From positions 1 to 44,055 of the forward strand of contig NZ_POTW01000056.1 in the NCBI RefSeq assembly GCF_003236295.1: a stretch of DNA of 44,055 nt. The letters are read 5' to 3'. The stretch is from Jiangella anatolica. GTDB lineage: Bacteria > Actinomycetota > Actinomycetes > Jiangellales > Jiangellaceae. A program made the translations under genes and the position numbers. Shown here in pieces: positions 41,792-44,055 of this stretch. Positions within the stretch are counted from its first letter, which is position 1. Each line of letters starts with the position of its first letter. Below the pieces are notes generated by a model. The model worked only from the letters and a program-made list of their open reading frames with translations. It was not told the origin of the DNA and did no database searches.

Positions 41792-41859
41792 ACGGTGTGA
41801 GATCGCTGTCGCCCCCACGACAGCGATGCCGCAGCGTTCTCGCAGCGAACCCACACCGT
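41792..41859. other. Three-way-junction-like fold/terminator region
   Basis: Outer stem ACGGTGTG (41792-41799) with CACACCGT (41852-41859). Inside it is a perfect hairpin ATCGCTGTCG/CGACAGCGAT (41802-41811, 41818-41827; 6-base loop) and a small GTTC/GAAC stem (41836-41839, 41847-41850). It begins 30 bp after the AAA gene stop. The central hairpin alone would serve as a terminator; the enclosing stem makes a structured RNA possible on either strand. Confidence 0.55.
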
Positions 41860-42140
41860 TGCCGCCCTCGCGCCGTCGCGGGACGTGCTCGCCGCGGGTG
41901 CGAAGACCAGGCGGCGGACGAGACGGGCGCCAGTACCCGCGCCGACGGCCGATGCCCGCGAAACCGCCGAACCCGGACCGACGAGGGCCAGGAACCGCCG
42001 ATATGGCGTGCATCCGCCGGTCTCGCGGGCTTGACCGGCCCCAAAGGACCGCCCGCCACGAGAGCAGAGCCAACCCCACGGAAGTAGCAGAAGCGCCTCA
42101 TCTCGGACCAGCAGAGGCCGGCGAACACCACACCGCGCAG

Positions 42141-42449
42141 AGGCTGGTAGCCAAGAGCCAGAAGCGAACCGCAAGCGGCCAGCCAACACAGACCCCAGCA
42201 AAGCCGGTAGCCAAAAGCCCAGACGCAACCCGCCACCGGCCAGCCAACACCGAGCCCAGCGAAGCCGGTAGCCAAAAGCCCAGACGCAACCCGCCACCGG
42301 CCAGCCAACACCGAGCCCAGCAAAACCGGTAGCCAAAAGCCCAGACGCAACCCGCCACCGGCCAGCCAACACCGAGCCCAGCAAAACCGGTAGCCAAAAG
42401 CCCAGACGCAACCCGCAAGCGGCCAGCGAACCAAAAGCCCAGCGAGCCT
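42141..42449. repeat. 61-bp tandem repeat array, five copies
   Basis: The anchor GGTAGCCAAAAGCCC-type segment starts at 42146 (variant), 42206, 42267, 42328 and 42389, so spacing is 60, 61, 61, 61. Copies 2-4 are nearly identical; the first and last are diverged. The plus strand is rich in A and C and nearly free of T; the minus strand is G/T-rich with runs of GG that might form quadruplexes. A period of 61 is not a multiple of three, which argues against a coding repeat. The stretch 41860-42140 before it holds no gene or clear motif that I see. Confidence 0.85.
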
Positions 42450-42470
42450 GGAAGCCAGGGCCCCTTCTCC

Positions 42471-42594
42471 GGGTGGTCCCCTCCGAGTCTTGCCCCCGGT
42501 CTCGGGACCACGGGTCAAGTCCAAGCGCCGCCAGGGCGCGCGGACTTGAGGCGTGGTCCCGAGACCGGACAATGGGCAAGCGAGGGGGCCACCC
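42471..42594. repeat. 124-bp imperfect inverted repeat (giant hairpin)
   Basis: Arms pair over almost their whole length: outer GGGTGGTCCCCTC (42471-42483) with GAGGGGGCCACCC (42582-42594, one G-T wobble); CTTGCCC/GGGCAAG; CCGGTCTCGGGACCACG (42496-42512) with its exact complement (42552-42568); CAAGTCC/GGACTTG; GCGCC/GGCGC around a 5-base loop GCCAG. It lies 70 bp beyond the coaE stop and just beside the tandem repeats. Confidence 0.85.
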
Positions 42595-42663
42595 GAACGT
42601 GGCGAACCCAACCAACGAGAGCCCGGCGCGACGAGAAACCCCGGCGCAACGCACCCCCACGAA

Positions 42664-43842
42664 CTAGGGCGACCAGCCCACCTGCGCAGCCCACTCCGAG
42701 GCGCGAGCCAACGCCCCATTCACCCAAGGCGTCTTCCGGCTCGCATACTCGTCCACCGACGAGTGCGGTTGCGCCGCCAGCTCCCGCTTCAACTCCGCGT
42801 ACTCCCGAACCGCATCTGGATGCGCCCGCAGCCAGTCCCGCAACAGCAGCCCGTCCCGCCACGTCGGCGACTCGACGGGCCGGATGTGACAGTTCACCGC
42901 ACGCCCGGGGTCGGCGTTCACGCACATCGCCTTGTCGCGCTCGATCCCGTCCTGGTCGACGTCCCACCAGCGGTCCGGCAGCCGGACCAGCCCCGCCTCG
43001 CCCAGCTCCCCCGCCACGGACGCGGCGGCGGCGAGGTCGGCGACGACCAGCTGGACGTCGATCACGTCCTTCGCCGGCAGGCCGGGCACCGAGGTGGAGC
43101 CGTGGTGGTCGGCGCGGATCAGCCGGTCACCTGCGACGTGGCGGATGCGGTTCAGCAGCCGGCGGCCCTGGTCGGCCCAGGTCGGGTCCGGCTCGACGAT
43201 GACGGCACGTGGCGGCCGAGGCGCCCGGATCCCGGCCCGCAGGTTCGCCTCGAACGGCGCCAGCCGCTCTGTCCACAGGTCGTCGACGGCGGCCTCGGTA
43301 TCCACAAGCGGACCGGAGTTGTCCAGCCAGACGTCCGCCGCGGCCCGCCGCTGGTCGTCGGTCGCCTGGGCGCGGATCCGGGCCAGCGCGTCCGGCTCGG
43401 CCATCCCGCGGTCGTCGATCAGCCGGCGCAGCCGCTCGGACTCAGGCGCGTGTACGACGATGACCAGCGGGAACCCGGCGGCCAGGCCGTTCTCGACCAG
43501 GAGCGGGATGTCCTCGACGACGACCGCGTCCGGGCCGGCGGCCGCTACCAGCTCCTGCCGGCGCCGTCCGACCAGCGGGTGCACGATCGCGTTCAGCGCC
43601 CGCCGCCGGTCCTCGTCGGCGAAGACGATCGCGCCGAGCGCGGGCCGGTCCAGCGCGCCGTCGGGGGTCAGGACACCGGGACCGAACTCGTCCACGACGG
43701 CGGCCAGTCCGGGCGCGCCCGGCTCGACCACCTCACGGGCGATCAGGTCCGCGTCGACGACCGTCGCACCCCGTTCGGCGAGGCGACGCGCCACCACCGA
43801 CTTGCCGGCCCCGATCCCGCCCGTCAGCCCGACTCTCAGCAC
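42664..43842 (-). CDS. coaE: Dephospho-CoA kinase fused to a GrpB domain
   Basis: 392 residues. N-terminal dephospho-CoA kinase (1-195): P-loop GGIGAGKS (9-16), VVDADLIAREVVEPG and VEDIPLLVENGL. The C-terminal ~185 residues are a GrpB/UPF0157 nucleotidyltransferase-like domain: VEPDPTWADQG, DHHGSTSVPGLPAKDVIDVQL, and REYAELKRELA. The same fusion is known in Mycobacterium tuberculosis CoaE. Catalyses the last step of CoA synthesis; the GrpB part is thought to be structural or regulatory. GTG 43842 lies 6 bases after TAGGGT (leaderless). Confidence 0.95.
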   Translation of the reverse strand: MLRVGLTGGIGAGKSVVARRLAERGATVVDADLIAREVVEPGAPGLAAVVDEFGPGVLTPDGALDRPALGAIVFADEDRRRALNAIVHPLVGRRRQELVAAAGPDAVVVEDIPLLVENGLAAGFPLVIVVHAPESERLRRLIDDRGMAEPDALARIRAQATDDQRRAAADVWLDNSGPLVDTEAAVDDLWTERLAPFEANLRAGIRAPRPPRAVIVEPDPTWADQGRRLLNRIRHVAGDRLIRADHHGSTSVPGLPAKDVIDVQLVVADLAAAASVAGELGEAGLVRLPDRWWDVDQDGIERDKAMCVNADPGRAVNCHIRPVESPTWRDGLLLRDWLRAHPDAVREYAELKRELAAQPHSSVDEYASRKTPWVNGALARASEWAAQVGWSP

Positions 43843-43848
43843 CCCACG

Positions 43849-43854
43849 ACCCTA
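43849..43854 (-). promoter_or_regulatory. -10 element of coaE
   Basis: TAGGGT on the minus strand ends 6 bases before GTG 43842, consistent with a leaderless coaE transcript. No convincing -35 is visible. Confidence 0.5.
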
Positions 43855-43923
43855 GCGGGCCGGGTGTGGACGCTAGGGGCGCGGTGGACGAAGTCGACGC
43901 GGGAGGCGTCCCCGGCCGTGCGC

Positions 43924-44055
43924 GCGAACGCCAAGAGGCGATGGGTTGAAGGGGTTGCGCGGCTGCGCCGCCGCCGGGCGCAGCGCGACGGCAACGGCGG
44001 GTGGAGGGCGCCGCCAGCGGGGGGTGTGAACGCCAAGGGGCGACGGGTGAAGGGG
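43924..44055. repeat. Direct repeat of about 28 bp upstream of coaE
   Basis: GAACGCCAAG-A-GGCGATGGG then TTGAAGGGG (43924-43952) recurs at 44028-44055 with three differences, 104 bp apart; the second copy touches the window edge and may continue. A weaker third copy (GACGCTAGGGGCG) lies near 43872. No gene is supported in 43860-44055. Confidence 0.6.

Noticed and set aside
42141-42449. CRISPR array
   Set aside because: Units are contiguous tandem repeats without unique spacers, and no cas gene is nearby.
41670-42719. Minus-strand open frames of about 330-350 codons across the tandem array
   Set aside because: Three overlapping frames are open at once, each 61-bp unit shifts the frame, the product is a Trp/Gly/Leu-rich repeat and the frames run through the giant hairpin into the AAA gene. 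Composition explains the lack of stops.
43836-44036. Minus-strand 66-codon frame upstream of coaE
   Set aside because: Pro/Arg-rich, no ribosome-binding site or homology, and it overlaps the coaE promoter and start.

Overview
The window reads as chromosome of a very high-GC actinomycete. The evidence is WhiA, RbpA, OpcA, a mycothiol-dependent-type (maleylpyruvate isomerase family) protein, a CoaE-GrpB fusion, frequent GTG starts with 4-base GTGA gene overlaps, and many apparently leaderless genes. Gene order (ctaA/ctaB, tkt-tal-pgi-zwf-opcA-pgl, rbpA-secG-tpiA-pgk-gap, whiA-yvcK-rapZ-uvrC, uvrA, uvrB, coaE) is the familiar actinobacterial central-metabolism/excision-repair neighbourhood. Genus cannot be fixed from sequence alone; a Jiangella-like lineage is only a guess.

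Left part (1-13071): the signal-peptide end of a secreted protein leaves the window on the minus strand. Then come ctaA (heme A synthase), a small membrane protein, a MerR regulator with a textbook 19-bp-spacer operator, a membrane protein, and ctaB (heme O synthase). Divergent from ctaB runs a tightly coupled operon for the pentose phosphate pathway and glucose-6-phosphate use: tkt, tal, pgi, zwf, opcA, pgl. A 57-residue cysteine-rich peptide with its own leaderless promoter follows.

Middle (13090-29045): an FAD-linked oxidase, a DinB-ankyrin fusion, and a divergent WYL regulator sharing a palindromic operator with it. The minus-strand core follows: rbpA, secG, tpiA, pgk, gap. A plus-strand nfeD-flotillin pair and a PTH2-type hydrolase gene separate gap from whiA, yvcK, rapZ and uvrC. 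A small mechanosensitive-channel-like membrane protein closes the section.

Right part (29064-44055): a Rieske lipoprotein, uvrA, a mycothiol-type enzyme plus metallo-beta-lactamase pair, and a lower-GC two-gene cassette of unknown function with a palindromic upstream site. Next are terC behind what looks like a yybP-ykoY manganese riboswitch, a LuxR-type regulator with an MmcQ/YjbR protein, uvrB, a divergent AAA ATPase, a 900-bp convergent intergenic region full of repeats, and coaE-grpB.

Three threads tie the window together. (1) uvrA, uvrB and uvrC each carry a match to the LexA-independent RecA-NDp/PafBC damage promoter (TTGTCRGTG-N8-TAN3T). (2) About ten genes have a -10 hexamer 6-7 bases before the start codon, so leaderless transcription seems common. 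(3) The most unexplained DNA is at 41763-42663: a three-way-junction-like fold, five 61-bp tandem repeats and a 124-bp near-perfect inverted repeat. The best candidates for something undescribed are that region, the 34372-35282 cassette and the Cys-rich peptide at 12898.
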